Part shown: piece after piece, positions 1-7,073 of the stretch
How the letters are laid out: every line of letters begins with the position of its first letter
Numbering within the stretch: position 1 is the stretch's first letter
Assembly (NCBI GenBank): GCA_013002625.1
Contig: JABDJE010000362.1
Location: forward strand, 1 to 8,187
Source of the DNA: Saprospiraceae bacterium
Lineage (GTDB): Bacteria > Bacteroidota > Bacteroidia > Chitinophagales > Saprospiraceae
Length of the DNA stretch: 8,187 nucleotides
Reading direction: 5' to 3'
The notes under the pieces: generated by a model
What the model was told of the DNA's origin: nothing
The model's database searches: none
Seen by the model: only the letters and a program-made list of their open reading frames with translations
Position numbers and translations under genes: made by a program

Positions 1-95
1 CTCTTATAGTCTTCACCTATTGGGAGTTTAACCCTTAACCAATCTGGCTTTTTCGTACGCTTCTGCGGCTCTGTGATAATCGGTAAGTCTAACAT
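1..95 (-). CDS. lipA: Lipoyl synthase LipA, N-terminal fragment (cut by window edge)
   Basis: Only the first 31 codons plus two bases lie in the window. They read M-L-D-L-P-I-I-T-E-P, then a basic stretch, then K-P-D-W-L-R-V-K-L-P-I-G-E-D-Y-K. The K-P-x-W-L-(R/K)-x-(K/R)-x-P block is the conserved N-terminal signature just before the first auxiliary-cluster cysteine motif of LipA, which would fall beyond the edge. LipA is a cytosolic radical-SAM enzyme that inserts two sulfur atoms at C6 and C8 of protein-bound octanoyl groups to make lipoyl cofactor for pyruvate and 2-oxoglutarate dehydrogenases and the glycine cleavage system. The ATG shares its A with the TAA stop of the upstream gene (TAATG), so the two genes are probably cotranscribed and translationally coupled. 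The identification rests on a short stretch, but the match is specific. Confidence 0.85.
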   Translation of the reverse strand, partial: MLDLPIITEPQKRTKKPDWLRVKLPIGEDYK

Positions 96-892
96 TAATT
101 ACTTCTTGCTCCTAGTTGAATATTTAAATAAAGCTTTACAAAGAAAGGCCTATTACTTATTTCTTCTGTTTCAATTAAAATCGGAATATTACTGGTAAAC
201 ACATCAAACATAACTCCAGTTTCAAAAGCTTTGACATATTTATCAAATGCACCCATTGCGAAATGCGCACCAATCTTACCTTGAATTCCTGCACGAATTT
301 TTATTTCATCAAATCCTTTGAAGAAACCTGCATGTCCGATTATGAAATCCTCATTCAAAAATACATCAGCATTTTCTGCGCTATATTTCTCCTGACGAAT
401 GACAGTCGTCCTGTCTTCACCATCCCCAACAACATATTCCAAATCTAGAAAATAAGGTTTGAGCAATGCAATGGATGGACCAATTTGATAAGTATAGCCA
501 ACTGCTAGACCTTTTCTTTTTTCCTTTTCAGATAGATAATGCTTTGTACCAAATCCGAATCTAAGATTAATAAGGCTATTTACTTTACCGTAGGCGAAAG
601 ATCCAGATCTGCCATTTTGTGAGATTCTGCTTTGACCTTTTTCACGTGGATCCTTAATATAACCCAATTCCAGATGGTAATAATTCGTTTTTCTATAAGA
701 GCGAATTCGACCAGAATTATAGGCAATGGCTGCACCATTTTCGTGTAGCCTGATATCGATTGACCATTCCTTTTTGTAAATGATACCTTTCCAATCTACC
801 TCAACCAATTTCGGTTGTATAACCCGCTGCGCATTAGCCTCTGGCAAACAGGCGACAAGGATTATAAGCAGAAATGAAAATACTATTCGCAT
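95..892 (-). CDS. Exported protein of unknown function, coupled to lipA
   Basis: I do not recognise a named family. From the ATG at 892 the product is 265 residues and begins with a textbook export signal: M-R, a hydrophobic core of about 11 residues, then a possible signal peptidase I site A-N-A before Q. The same stretch also contains L-V-A-C, an acceptable lipobox, so it could instead be a lipoprotein. The mature part has alternating hydrophobic and aromatic segments (for example around L-R-F-G-F-G-T and G-Y-T-Y-Q-I-G-P) suggesting beta strands, so a small outer-membrane barrel or a beta-rich lipoprotein is likely. An in-frame ATG at 928 adds 12 residues and is preceded by purine-rich AGAAGA, but it puts a non-basic segment before the signal peptide, so I prefer 892. 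The stop overlaps the lipA start by one base, implying an operon; the functional link to lipoylation, if any, is unknown. Confidence 0.8.
   Translation of the reverse strand: MRIVFSFLLIILVACLPEANAQRVIQPKLVEVDWKGIIYKKEWSIDIRLHENGAAIAYNSGRIRSYRKTNYYHLELGYIKDPREKGQSRISQNGRSGSFAYGKVNSLINLRFGFGTKHYLSEKEKRKGLAVGYTYQIGPSIALLKPYFLDLEYVVGDGEDRTTVIRQEKYSAENADVFLNEDFIIGHAGFFKGFDEIKIRAGIQGKIGAHFAMGAFDKYVKAFETGVMFDVFTSNIPILIETEEISNRPFFVKLYLNIQLGARSN
109..113 (-). promoter_or_regulatory. Shine-Dalgarno-like site for lipA
   Basis: On the minus strand AGGAG stands 13 nt before the lipA ATG, inside the last codons of the upstream gene. The spacing is long for an ideal site, but it is one of the few clear purine-rich sites in a window where most starts lack one. 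It fits reinitiation or coupling at the TAATG junction. Confidence 0.4.
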
Positions 893-993
893 CGATGTAA
901 AAATAAAGATATTCCAGTTAGGAAACATGTCTTCTTATGCCATTAGCGCTATATTTAACGGCAGTTGAATGTTAAACCATGAATCATTAGAAT

Positions 994-1587
994 TTGTTTG
1001 ATACTTCGATAAATATAAACTTACAAGGCTCACTGGTACAGCTTATCCCCTTAACCCTGAAGCATAATATTCATTTATACTCTATCCTCGAATCGTTTCC
1101 GGATTTGATGCAATATTCTCCATCGGTAATTAATTCCCTAAAAACCGCAGAAGACTATATAAGCACTGCACTGAAAGAAAGGGCTGCTGGCAGGGCGTAT
1201 CCTTTTGCTGTTCAGCATGCTGTAAATGGACAGATTTATGGGACGACGCGTTTTGGAAATATATCATCTGTGCACAACAGGCTTGAAATCGGATGGACTT
1301 TTCTTACACCTGAGGTACATGGTACTGGAATCAACACCGAAATGAAGTTTTTGATGTTAACCCATGCATTTGAATCACTTAAGTGTAATCGTGTTGAATT
1401 AAAAACCGACCGTCGCAACCTTCAATCACGGAAGGCTATTCTGAAATTGGGTGCGCAAGAAGAGGGCACGCTTCGTTCGCATACACTTATGTCTGATGGT
1501 CATCGTCGTGACACAGTATATTACAGCATACTTCAAAACGAATGGTCATCGATTAAAGAAATGCTTAAGCAAAAATTGAATATCTAG
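994..1587 (+). CDS. GNAT-family N-acetyltransferase (RimJ/RimL type)
   Basis: This is a 197-residue cytosolic acetyltransferase of the Acetyltransf_3 (RimJ/RimL-like) group, which moves an acetyl group from acetyl-CoA to an amine; the substrate cannot be told from sequence. Visible hallmarks are the N-terminal L-Q-G-S-L-V-Q-L-I-P-L strand (9-20), the E-I-G-W-T-F-L strand (98-104), the acetyl-CoA loop E-V-H-G-T-G-I-N-T-E (107-116), and N-x-x-S-R-K-A-I-L-K-L-G-A (142-154) followed by E-E-G-T-L-R. These span the complete fold. The start is uncertain: an in-frame TAG at 988-990 rules out a start further upstream, and no ATG occurs in frame before codon 39, so TTG at 994 is the best choice. The gene diverges from the lipA-operon gene and converges on the TPR lipoprotein gene, sharing four bases (CTAG) at the stops. 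Confidence 0.88.
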   Translation: MFDTSININLQGSLVQLIPLTLKHNIHLYSILESFPDLMQYSPSVINSLKTAEDYISTALKERAAGRAYPFAVQHAVNGQIYGTTRFGNISSVHNRLEIGWTFLTPEVHGTGINTEMKFLMLTHAFESLKCNRVELKTDRRNLQSRKAILKLGAQEEGTLRSHTLMSDGHRRDTVYYSILQNEWSSIKEMLKQKLNI

Positions 1588-3026
1588 TCTGCTGTGCGAA
1601 CCCTGGTTTTCCGGTTTATCCAACATCCTACAGTATACTCGCTATTGGCTTCAATACCTCGTAGAAATATATCTTCTTTCTTAGGCATATATTGACGATA
1701 GGTATTAATAAGCTTTCTTGCTTCTCGGGCTACCAATGGATCGGACAAAGCACGTTCCCACATATCAATTGCTGGCCAGGTTACAATCTGACTATCCCAA
1801 CCTCTTCCCGGACCGCATAATGGTCCACTTGAGGCATATAACTTACCAATGAGCAAGTAGGGTTCTCCTGATCCGGGTACGTATTTTAGAGATTGAAGTG
1901 CATACCTTCTGGACTGAGAAAAGTTCTTTATATCCCCGTAATATATTTTAGCAATCAAAAGGCTATACTTCGCCTTCTTGGTTGAATCCTGTGTTAATTC
2001 TACGAATTCATCAAATCGTTGTACAGCTTCAAAATATTTTCCTTCTGTATAGGCCGTATAAGCCATGCGAAGGGGTCCTTCTGCCGGAGGAGGTGTGTAG
2101 CAATTGCTATCCTTGGCCGCAGCCAACTCCTGAACACTTGAGGATGCTTTGTCACATTTTCCCCACAATAAGCGACTGTAGGCACGATTTATTATTTCAC
2201 AATCTTCTGGATTTTCCCTGTAGAGCTGTACATATTTTTCCTCGTAATAGGCACAATCATAGACACCTTCAATACCTTCCAGATTTTCCAATCTTGCTGG
2301 AGCATAATCGTTGATAATCTCCCAGGCTTCCTTGTTTTTTCCGGATGCTGTACCATATTTAATTGCATCCCAAAGTATCCTTGCGTATTTACTGCCCTCC
2401 TCTACTGAAACCTCTTCTGTGGCAACTTTATCTGAAAGTAGTTTCGAAAAAGGATTAATAACGAAGTAATCTGCTTTTTCTCCTTTTGTATCCAAAGCTT
2501 TTTTAAATAAGTTATAGACCTCTCCTTCATCTGCTTCGTCGCGATAATAGTAATAATAATCAAAAGCTTTTCTACCCGCCACATAAGCCTCTTCACCGAA
2601 ACATTCTATTCTTTTATCATAAATCGACATGATGGTATCAACATAAGTCTGCCGTAATGCTTTATCTGTGGTATTGTCATAAAAGTGCTTATATATAAGC
2701 AGGCCATCTTCAAATTGATATTTAATACTTCCATTTGCTGCAGGTGCACTGTAGTAGGCTTTTTCCCATAGTGGAAATGCCTCATCAAAGTTTTTGAGTT
2801 TAACCTGATCCTTATATAGCACGTAAGCAGTTTCGACATCTTCTCTCACGCTACCAGATAACTCATCCAGCGTAGTACAAGGATTCATATCCTTTTTCGC
2901 CGGTTCTTTAACAACGACCTCTGCTGGTGTTACTTCAACAGGTGGAGCTACCTTTGGGCCACAATTTGAAAATATAATGCAGCTGCCCAAAAGGAATAAA
3001 CAAAACTTTAGAAGTGTTTTAAACAT
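1584..3026 (-). CDS. TPR-repeat lipoprotein, paralog of the 4285-5706 product
   Basis: This 480-residue protein starts with a hydrophobic leader and a lipobox-like F-S-N-C, predicting acylation at Cys22 and a periplasm-facing membrane anchor. A Pro/Val/Glu/Lys-rich tether of about 25 residues follows. The rest is mainly helical: an N-terminal domain (about 62-240), a central segment from Y-D-C-A-Y-Y (256-261), TPR-like helix pairs (about 317-385) and a conserved C-terminal part with P-Y-L-L-I-G-K-L-Y-A-S-S (389-400), E-A-R-K-L-I-N-T-Y-R and V-G-C-W-I (466-470). It aligns end to end with the 473-residue protein across pfkA, including four cysteines (258, 291, 404, 468). TPR folds mediate protein-protein contacts, so an envelope assembly or scaffold role is an inference only. 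It is divergent from pfkA and no Shine-Dalgarno is visible before ATG 3026. A run of five tyrosines occurs at 157-161. Confidence 0.88.
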   Translation of the reverse strand: MFKTLLKFCLFLLGSCIIFSNCGPKVAPPVEVTPAEVVVKEPAKKDMNPCTTLDELSGSVREDVETAYVLYKDQVKLKNFDEAFPLWEKAYYSAPAANGSIKYQFEDGLLIYKHFYDNTTDKALRQTYVDTIMSIYDKRIECFGEEAYVAGRKAFDYYYYYRDEADEGEVYNLFKKALDTKGEKADYFVINPFSKLLSDKVATEEVSVEEGSKYARILWDAIKYGTASGKNKEAWEIINDYAPARLENLEGIEGVYDCAYYEEKYVQLYRENPEDCEIINRAYSRLLWGKCDKASSSVQELAAAKDSNCYTPPPAEGPLRMAYTAYTEGKYFEAVQRFDEFVELTQDSTKKAKYSLLIAKIYYGDIKNFSQSRRYALQSLKYVPGSGEPYLLIGKLYASSGPLCGPGRGWDSQIVTWPAIDMWERALSDPLVAREARKLINTYRQYMPKKEDIFLRGIEANSEYTVGCWINRKTRVRTAD

Positions 3027-3137
3027 TATTTATTAAAATTGTTTCAGGCGATAAAAATAACGATTGGTATTTGAAAAGCCTTATCTAGTGATTACTATGG
3101 TCTTATTATTAATCGCAGGAATGGAAACATCTAGTAT
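3027..3137. promoter_or_regulatory. Divergent intergenic region between the TPR lipoprotein gene and pfkA
   Basis: These 111 bp must hold the promoters for both divergent genes unless one is read through from farther off. The DNA is AT-rich. I found no convincing match to the Bacteroidota promoter pattern (TTTG, then TAnnTTTG) in either direction. AGGA at 3117-3120 is followed at once by an ATG opening a six-codon frame (M-E-T-S-S-I) whose TGA overlaps the pfkA ATG. A 7-bp repeat, ATCTAGT, occurs at 3083 and 3129 but is too short to interpret. Confidence 0.45.
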
Positions 3138-4229
3138 ATGAGTAAGAAAAAATTATTGGTATTGACTGGTGGCGGAGATTGTCCAGGCCTCAATGCTGTT
3201 ATAAGAGCTATTGTGAAATCTGCAGAACGACAAGGTGATTGGGAGGTGTGGGGCAGTATCGAGGCCTTTAATGGGGTATTGCACGAACCCTTTGAAATTA
3301 TACCTCTCACCAATGAGGCCGTCAAAGGTATCCATGTAAAAGGCGGTACCATAATTAAAACCACTAATAAGGGCAATCCTATGAAGTTTGGGATCAAACA
3401 GGATGATGGCTCATTTATATACAAGGATTTAACCCAACAACTTATTTCGAATCTTAAAAAGCTTGAAATCGATGCTATAATAAATATAGGTGGCGATGGG
3501 TCTCAGGCCATATCCCAACATTTGTTCGAGCAGGGTATCAATATAGTAGGTGTTCCCAAAACGATTGATAATGACCTTAACTCGACCGATTTAACTTTTG
3601 GATTTACAACGGCTGTTCAAATTGCGACTGATGCATTTGACAAACTGGTTACAACTGCTTCCAGTCACAATCGTGTGATGATATTGGAGGTAATGGGTCG
3701 AGACGCAGGATGGATAGCGCTTCACACTGCCTTGGCTGGCGGCGCAGAAATATGTCTCATCCCTGAAATTCCATTTTCACTTGATAAGGTGGTGGATGAA
3801 ATAAATAAAAGATATGATCATGGCCGTGGATTTGTAAATATCGTTATTGCGGAGGGCGCAAAACTCAACGATCAGATTATAGGGTCTAATGCTGAAGGCG
3901 ACTTGAATATTAAATTAGGTGGTGTAGGGAATGCACTGAGAAGAGCGTTGGAAGAAAAGGGCTGTGAACCAGATATCCGAGTTGCCGTTTTGGGTCATAT
4001 TCAGCGAGGCGGAACGCCCATTGCGTTTGACAGGCTTATTGCAACTGCTTTTGGTGTAAAGGCTTTTGAGCTGGTGGAAAATGGAGAATTTGGTAAAATG
4101 GCGTGTTACAATAATTACAAGGTCGAGAGTACAACTATTCAATCCGCGATCAGTACGTATAAGCACATTGCAGAAGACCATTATCTTGTCAAAACAGCCC
4201 GGTCTGTCGGCATCTCATTTGGAGAATAA
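3138..4229 (+). CDS. pfkA: 6-phosphofructokinase, probably ATP-dependent
   Basis: This 363-residue cytosolic enzyme phosphorylates fructose 6-phosphate to fructose 1,6-bisphosphate, the committed step of glycolysis. The motifs run in family order: G-G-G-D-C-P-G-L-N-A-V-I-R nucleotide loop (11-23), G-G-D-G-S (118-122), catalytic P-K-T-I-D-N-D (140-146), M-G-R-D-A-G-W (186-192), I-A-E-G (237-240) and G-H-I-Q-R-G-G-T-P (286-294). The length fits the group-A family, slightly longer than the roughly 320 residues of E. coli PfkA. At the position equivalent to E. coli 104 the residue is Gly (G121), typical of ATP users, while at the position equivalent to 124 it is Lys (K141), typical of pyrophosphate enzymes. 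This mixed signature is known from group III ATP-PFKs, so ATP is the likelier donor. The ATG at 3138 fits the family N-terminus. A hairpin terminator follows directly. Confidence 0.96.
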   Translation: MSKKKLLVLTGGGDCPGLNAVIRAIVKSAERQGDWEVWGSIEAFNGVLHEPFEIIPLTNEAVKGIHVKGGTIIKTTNKGNPMKFGIKQDDGSFIYKDLTQQLISNLKKLEIDAIINIGGDGSQAISQHLFEQGINIVGVPKTIDNDLNSTDLTFGFTTAVQIATDAFDKLVTTASSHNRVMILEVMGRDAGWIALHTALAGGAEICLIPEIPFSLDKVVDEINKRYDHGRGFVNIVIAEGAKLNDQIIGSNAEGDLNIKLGGVGNALRRALEEKGCEPDIRVAVLGHIQRGGTPIAFDRLIATAFGVKAFELVENGEFGKMACYNNYKVESTTIQSAISTYKHIAEDHYLVKTARSVGISFGE

Positions 4230-4231
4230 AA

Positions 4232-4259
4232 AAAGCCCTCCGAAAAATCGGAGAGCTTT
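4232..4259. terminator. Bidirectional intrinsic terminator between pfkA and the convergent TPR gene
   Basis: The left arm AAAGC-C-CTCCGA (4232-4243) pairs with TCGGAG-A-GCTTT (4248-4259) around an AAAA loop, with one C/A mismatch. On the minus strand the stem runs straight into seven T residues (complement of A 4228-4234), a strong signal ending the purH-coaX operon after the TPR gene. On the plus strand the stem ends in TTT and, after GATTATA, reaches seven T residues at 4267-4273, so it can also end pfkA transcription. It sits in the 55-bp gap between the two convergent stop codons. Confidence 0.9.
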
Positions 4260-4284
4260 GATTATATTTTTTTCAAATCCGCTA

Positions 4285-5706
4285 TTAAGACTTGAATCTT
4301 ACTTTTACTGTTTCTCCTATCCAGCAGCCAACTTTGACGCTATCACCTTTGTTCTTTCCTCTCATGTGTCCGTCAGCTTTCTCAGGAAGTGAAGCTCTGT
4401 ATTTGCCAACACGCTCACGTGCTTCATCAGACACTTTCGAATCAATTGATTTAGCATAATTGTATTTATCGATAGCCGCAATGATCGCTAACCTTTGGTT
4501 CCATGGGTCACCACAGTTTCTTGCAGATGAAGCGTACATATCTCCAATAAGCATATAAGGTCTACCCCATCCTGGTCTCAATTTGGCGGCTTCATAAGCT
4601 GTGCTTCTGGCAGTGGAATATTGTTTAAGCTTTCTGAACTGAATAGAAGCTTTTGAAAATAAATAACCAGCTTGCTTTTCAGGATCTGATTCTTGACTTA
4701 AGGCCTCATCATATTTGTCAATGGCTCCTTTATAATCCCCTTCATCGTATAATTTTTTGGCCATCACACTCGGATTATTAGCCTCAAATTCTGCCTGCAG
4801 TCTTGCGTTTTCCTTCTCTGCATATACGCGCCATTTTTCATCTATCTCCGCAACAAATGGGTTGTCATCAGGACAACCTCTTTTCTTCAATAATCCGAGT
4901 ACAAGCTTTACATTATCGTAATCATCAGGATTCTCCTCGTACATTTTCTTATACTTAGGCAAGAAGTAATCACAATCAAAGATGTCTGGTTCTATCGGAC
5001 TTAATTTTGCTTTCGCGGCTTTCCATGCTTGGTCATAATACTGTCCAAGACGTGAATTATTTTCAACATTGTATTCTACAATGTCCTCCATGGCATTATA
5101 ATAGTCAAGGACTTCCTCTTTTGTTATTTTACCTTTTTGAAACTGATAAACCAGCATTGAGAAGACCGGGTCAAAAACTATATACTCCGTATCATTTCCG
5201 CCATATTCAATAGCTTTTTTAAATACATCAAGATTGGTTTTGTAGGCAGAGTTTAAAGTATAAAACATATCAAAACCTTTTCTACCATAAATATAGCCGA
5301 TACGCTTTCTATGGCAATCGGGGTCGTTGGCACAAGTAGATGGCGTTATTAATTTTTGTTCGTAGGCCGTTACAGCTTCATCATACAATCTATTGATGAT
5401 TTCCTTGTACTCTGCTTTTTCTGCTTCAGTTGCAGACTTATACTTATGGATATAAATTTTTGCACCATCCACAAAATGGTAGTCTCTTTTACCATCTGCA
5501 AGCGGAGCGAGTTTGTATGCAATCTCCCAATTCTCAAAAGCAATACCCCAATCTTCGGCCTTGATAGCTTGTCTGTAAATTGAATGCGCATTTGTTGCAT
5601 CCTCTTCTCTTGGATCTCCGTTCCAGGTATTCATCTGAGACAGAAGCGTTTGAGAGACAAAAATCATGACAAAGGCTGCCAATAATACGTTTCTAATTTT
5701 ATCCAT
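4285..5706 (-). CDS. Periplasmic TPR-repeat protein with conserved V-G-C-W-I C-terminus
   Basis: This 473-residue secreted protein has a signal peptide (1-24, ending L-L-S-Q) and no lipobox, so it should be free in the periplasm or surface-associated. Visible parts are an N-terminal helical domain (35-235, with W-E-I-A-Y-K-L-A-P at 60-68 and G-R-K-G-F-D-M-F at 141-148), the F-D-C-D-Y-F segment (243-248), TPR-like helices (about 312-380) and the C-terminal signature P-Y-M-L-I-G-D-M-Y-A-S-S (383-394) through V-G-C-W-I (459-463). Similar TPR proteins near coaX and a barrel gene are something I recall from other Bacteroidota; their role is not known to me. Cysteines 245, 278, 398 and 461 match those of the lipoprotein paralog. 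It is the last gene of the run, 14 bp after the barrel gene, and is followed by a strong terminator. No Shine-Dalgarno is visible; the leader is AT-rich. Confidence 0.9.
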   Translation of the reverse strand: MDKIRNVLLAAFVMIFVSQTLLSQMNTWNGDPREEDATNAHSIYRQAIKAEDWGIAFENWEIAYKLAPLADGKRDYHFVDGAKIYIHKYKSATEAEKAEYKEIINRLYDEAVTAYEQKLITPSTCANDPDCHRKRIGYIYGRKGFDMFYTLNSAYKTNLDVFKKAIEYGGNDTEYIVFDPVFSMLVYQFQKGKITKEEVLDYYNAMEDIVEYNVENNSRLGQYYDQAWKAAKAKLSPIEPDIFDCDYFLPKYKKMYEENPDDYDNVKLVLGLLKKRGCPDDNPFVAEIDEKWRVYAEKENARLQAEFEANNPSVMAKKLYDEGDYKGAIDKYDEALSQESDPEKQAGYLFSKASIQFRKLKQYSTARSTAYEAAKLRPGWGRPYMLIGDMYASSARNCGDPWNQRLAIIAAIDKYNYAKSIDSKVSDEARERVGKYRASLPEKADGHMRGKNKGDSVKVGCWIGETVKVRFKS

Positions 5707-5720
5707 GATTATTGTATTTA

Positions 5721-7073
5721 TTAGTTATACTTTCTTTTTATAAACCATTCATCATCATTAAACGTGAAGCTGAATGTAAACCTAACATATCTTTCCTCGA
5801 TTGCCGTTCCTCTTCCTCTTAGACCCAAATTTACCCCTAAATTGGCGTGTGAGATTTTTCTTTGATAAAAGAAAGGCATCCCAAAACCTATATTTAAACC
5901 GATATCATCGATATCATCCCCCTGCGAAATCTCAACCGGAACTTTTCGATAATATGCTCCGAATCGATAATATACTCTGGAGAAGTAATTTGTGATCGAG
6001 TTATAATTAGGACGATAAAATCCACCAAAAGATAAGTTATAAGTGTTTTTTAAATTATTATTAACATAAGCGCTACTAAATTTCGACCATTGGGTGGCCT
6101 CGTAATTTATCCCCAATGAAAATTTATTGCCGCTTGTATAGCTGACGCCCATACCAATTTGTGAAGGTAAAGTCCCTTTTATACTTTCTCCTGAGACATT
6201 TTGGAAGGTGTCCAATACTGTTGAGCCATCAGGTAGAATCAATACGCCGGCTTCAAAAACATTAGAACTCGTGTTCAATCCCGTCGTTGAGTTTGCATGC
6301 AATCCAAATGTGAGCCGTTTATATTGAGGGCTTTGCTCATCTTCCTGCTGCGCTTTGTTAAGTGTCAAGGTATACATAAGACCTGCGCGCCACAAGAATC
6401 CTGACATATTTGTATTTCTGTCGAGAAAAGTATTGTATGCTGCATCGACATCTGTAAAATTGACCGTCGTAATGTTGTTTATTTTACCAAAAAGATACCC
6501 AAGATTAAGGCCAAATGCTAAGTCTTTGTAGCGTATCCCATTACTCCAGGCAACTTGATAAGTTCCACCTGAACCTTCATAATTCACTTCATACTGTCCA
6601 AAATTCTCATCAAAAAAGAATGAAGAGATGTCATATCCAACAGTTGAATAAGGCATGAGGGTAAAGGCCATTCCGAGGTTTATATTCCTTTCTTTTCTGT
6701 CCAGAATATCATTCAATTGATTCTGAAGTGGAAAAGCTAAGGATAAGTAATCAATATTACCATTCCACAATCCCACCGATCTATTTTCTCTGTCTTGCAA
6801 CTTTGAATATTCAGCATGTAGTCCAACATCAAAAGTCGCTGTTGATAAGTAAGAAAGCGCAGCTGGGTTGACGATGTTAATATTAAATTGATCAATAAAT
6901 GAAGCCCCTAAGCCTCCCATCTGTTCTGAAGCCTTAAAATTCAAACTCACCAAATCCCCAATGCCAAACCTTGAATAAGGTGAATTATCCTTAGGTTGAG
7001 CCCACAATGCCAACGGAAGGCACAGCAATGCAAATATTAAAGACTTAAGTCTTGTTGTATAACAATATGTCAT
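5721..7073 (-). CDS. Outer-membrane beta-barrel protein (FadL/PorV-like type)
   Basis: This 450-residue protein has a signal peptide (about 1-25, ending A-L-W-A before Q-P-K). It is followed by N-S-P-Y-S-R-F-G-I-G-D (30-40), an N-terminal motif I associate with a Bacteroidota family of outer-membrane barrels. The next segment, G-G-L-G-A-S-F then N-I-V-N-P-A-A-L-S-Y-L, resembles the N-x-N-P-A start of FadL/PorV-like barrels. The remainder is alternating hydrophobic/polar strands rich in Y, F, G and N, and ends in R-F-T-F-S-F-T-F-N-D-D-E-W-F, a likely final strand. Substrate or client is unknown; transport of hydrophobic compounds or envelope assembly are guesses from the fold. The start lies 29 bp inside coaX, with AAAAGGA four bases before the ATG, so translation is probably coupled to coaX. 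Confidence 0.87.
   Translation of the reverse strand: MTYCYTTRLKSLIFALLCLPLALWAQPKDNSPYSRFGIGDLVSLNFKASEQMGGLGASFIDQFNINIVNPAALSYLSTATFDVGLHAEYSKLQDRENRSVGLWNGNIDYLSLAFPLQNQLNDILDRKERNINLGMAFTLMPYSTVGYDISSFFFDENFGQYEVNYEGSGGTYQVAWSNGIRYKDLAFGLNLGYLFGKINNITTVNFTDVDAAYNTFLDRNTNMSGFLWRAGLMYTLTLNKAQQEDEQSPQYKRLTFGLHANSTTGLNTSSNVFEAGVLILPDGSTVLDTFQNVSGESIKGTLPSQIGMGVSYTSGNKFSLGINYEATQWSKFSSAYVNNNLKNTYNLSFGGFYRPNYNSITNYFSRVYYRFGAYYRKVPVEISQGDDIDDIGLNIGFGMPFFYQRKISHANLGVNLGLRGRGTAIEERYVRFTFSFTFNDDEWFIKRKYN

Noticed and set aside
263..448. Plus-strand 61-residue frame inside the lipA-coupled gene
   Set aside because: It is antisense to the exported-protein gene with no signal or motif, so it is likely chance.
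950..957. TATATTTA as a possible -7 element for the GNAT gene
   Set aside because: It differs from the Bacteroidota TAnnTTTG pattern at the last base, and no matching upstream TTTG element stands at the right spacing.
1982..2839. Open frames on both strands inside the 1584-3026 gene
   Set aside because: They have no family resemblance or ribosome site and lie within a clear TPR gene; they are shadows of its codon pattern.
3083..3135. Direct repeat ATCTAGT upstream of pfkA
   Set aside because: Two 7-bp copies in AT-rich DNA are expected by chance and neither is palindromic enough to call an operator.
5007..5600. Plus- and minus-strand frames of about 70 residues inside the 4285-5706 gene
   Set aside because: They overlap conserved TPR coding sequence and show no independent coding features.
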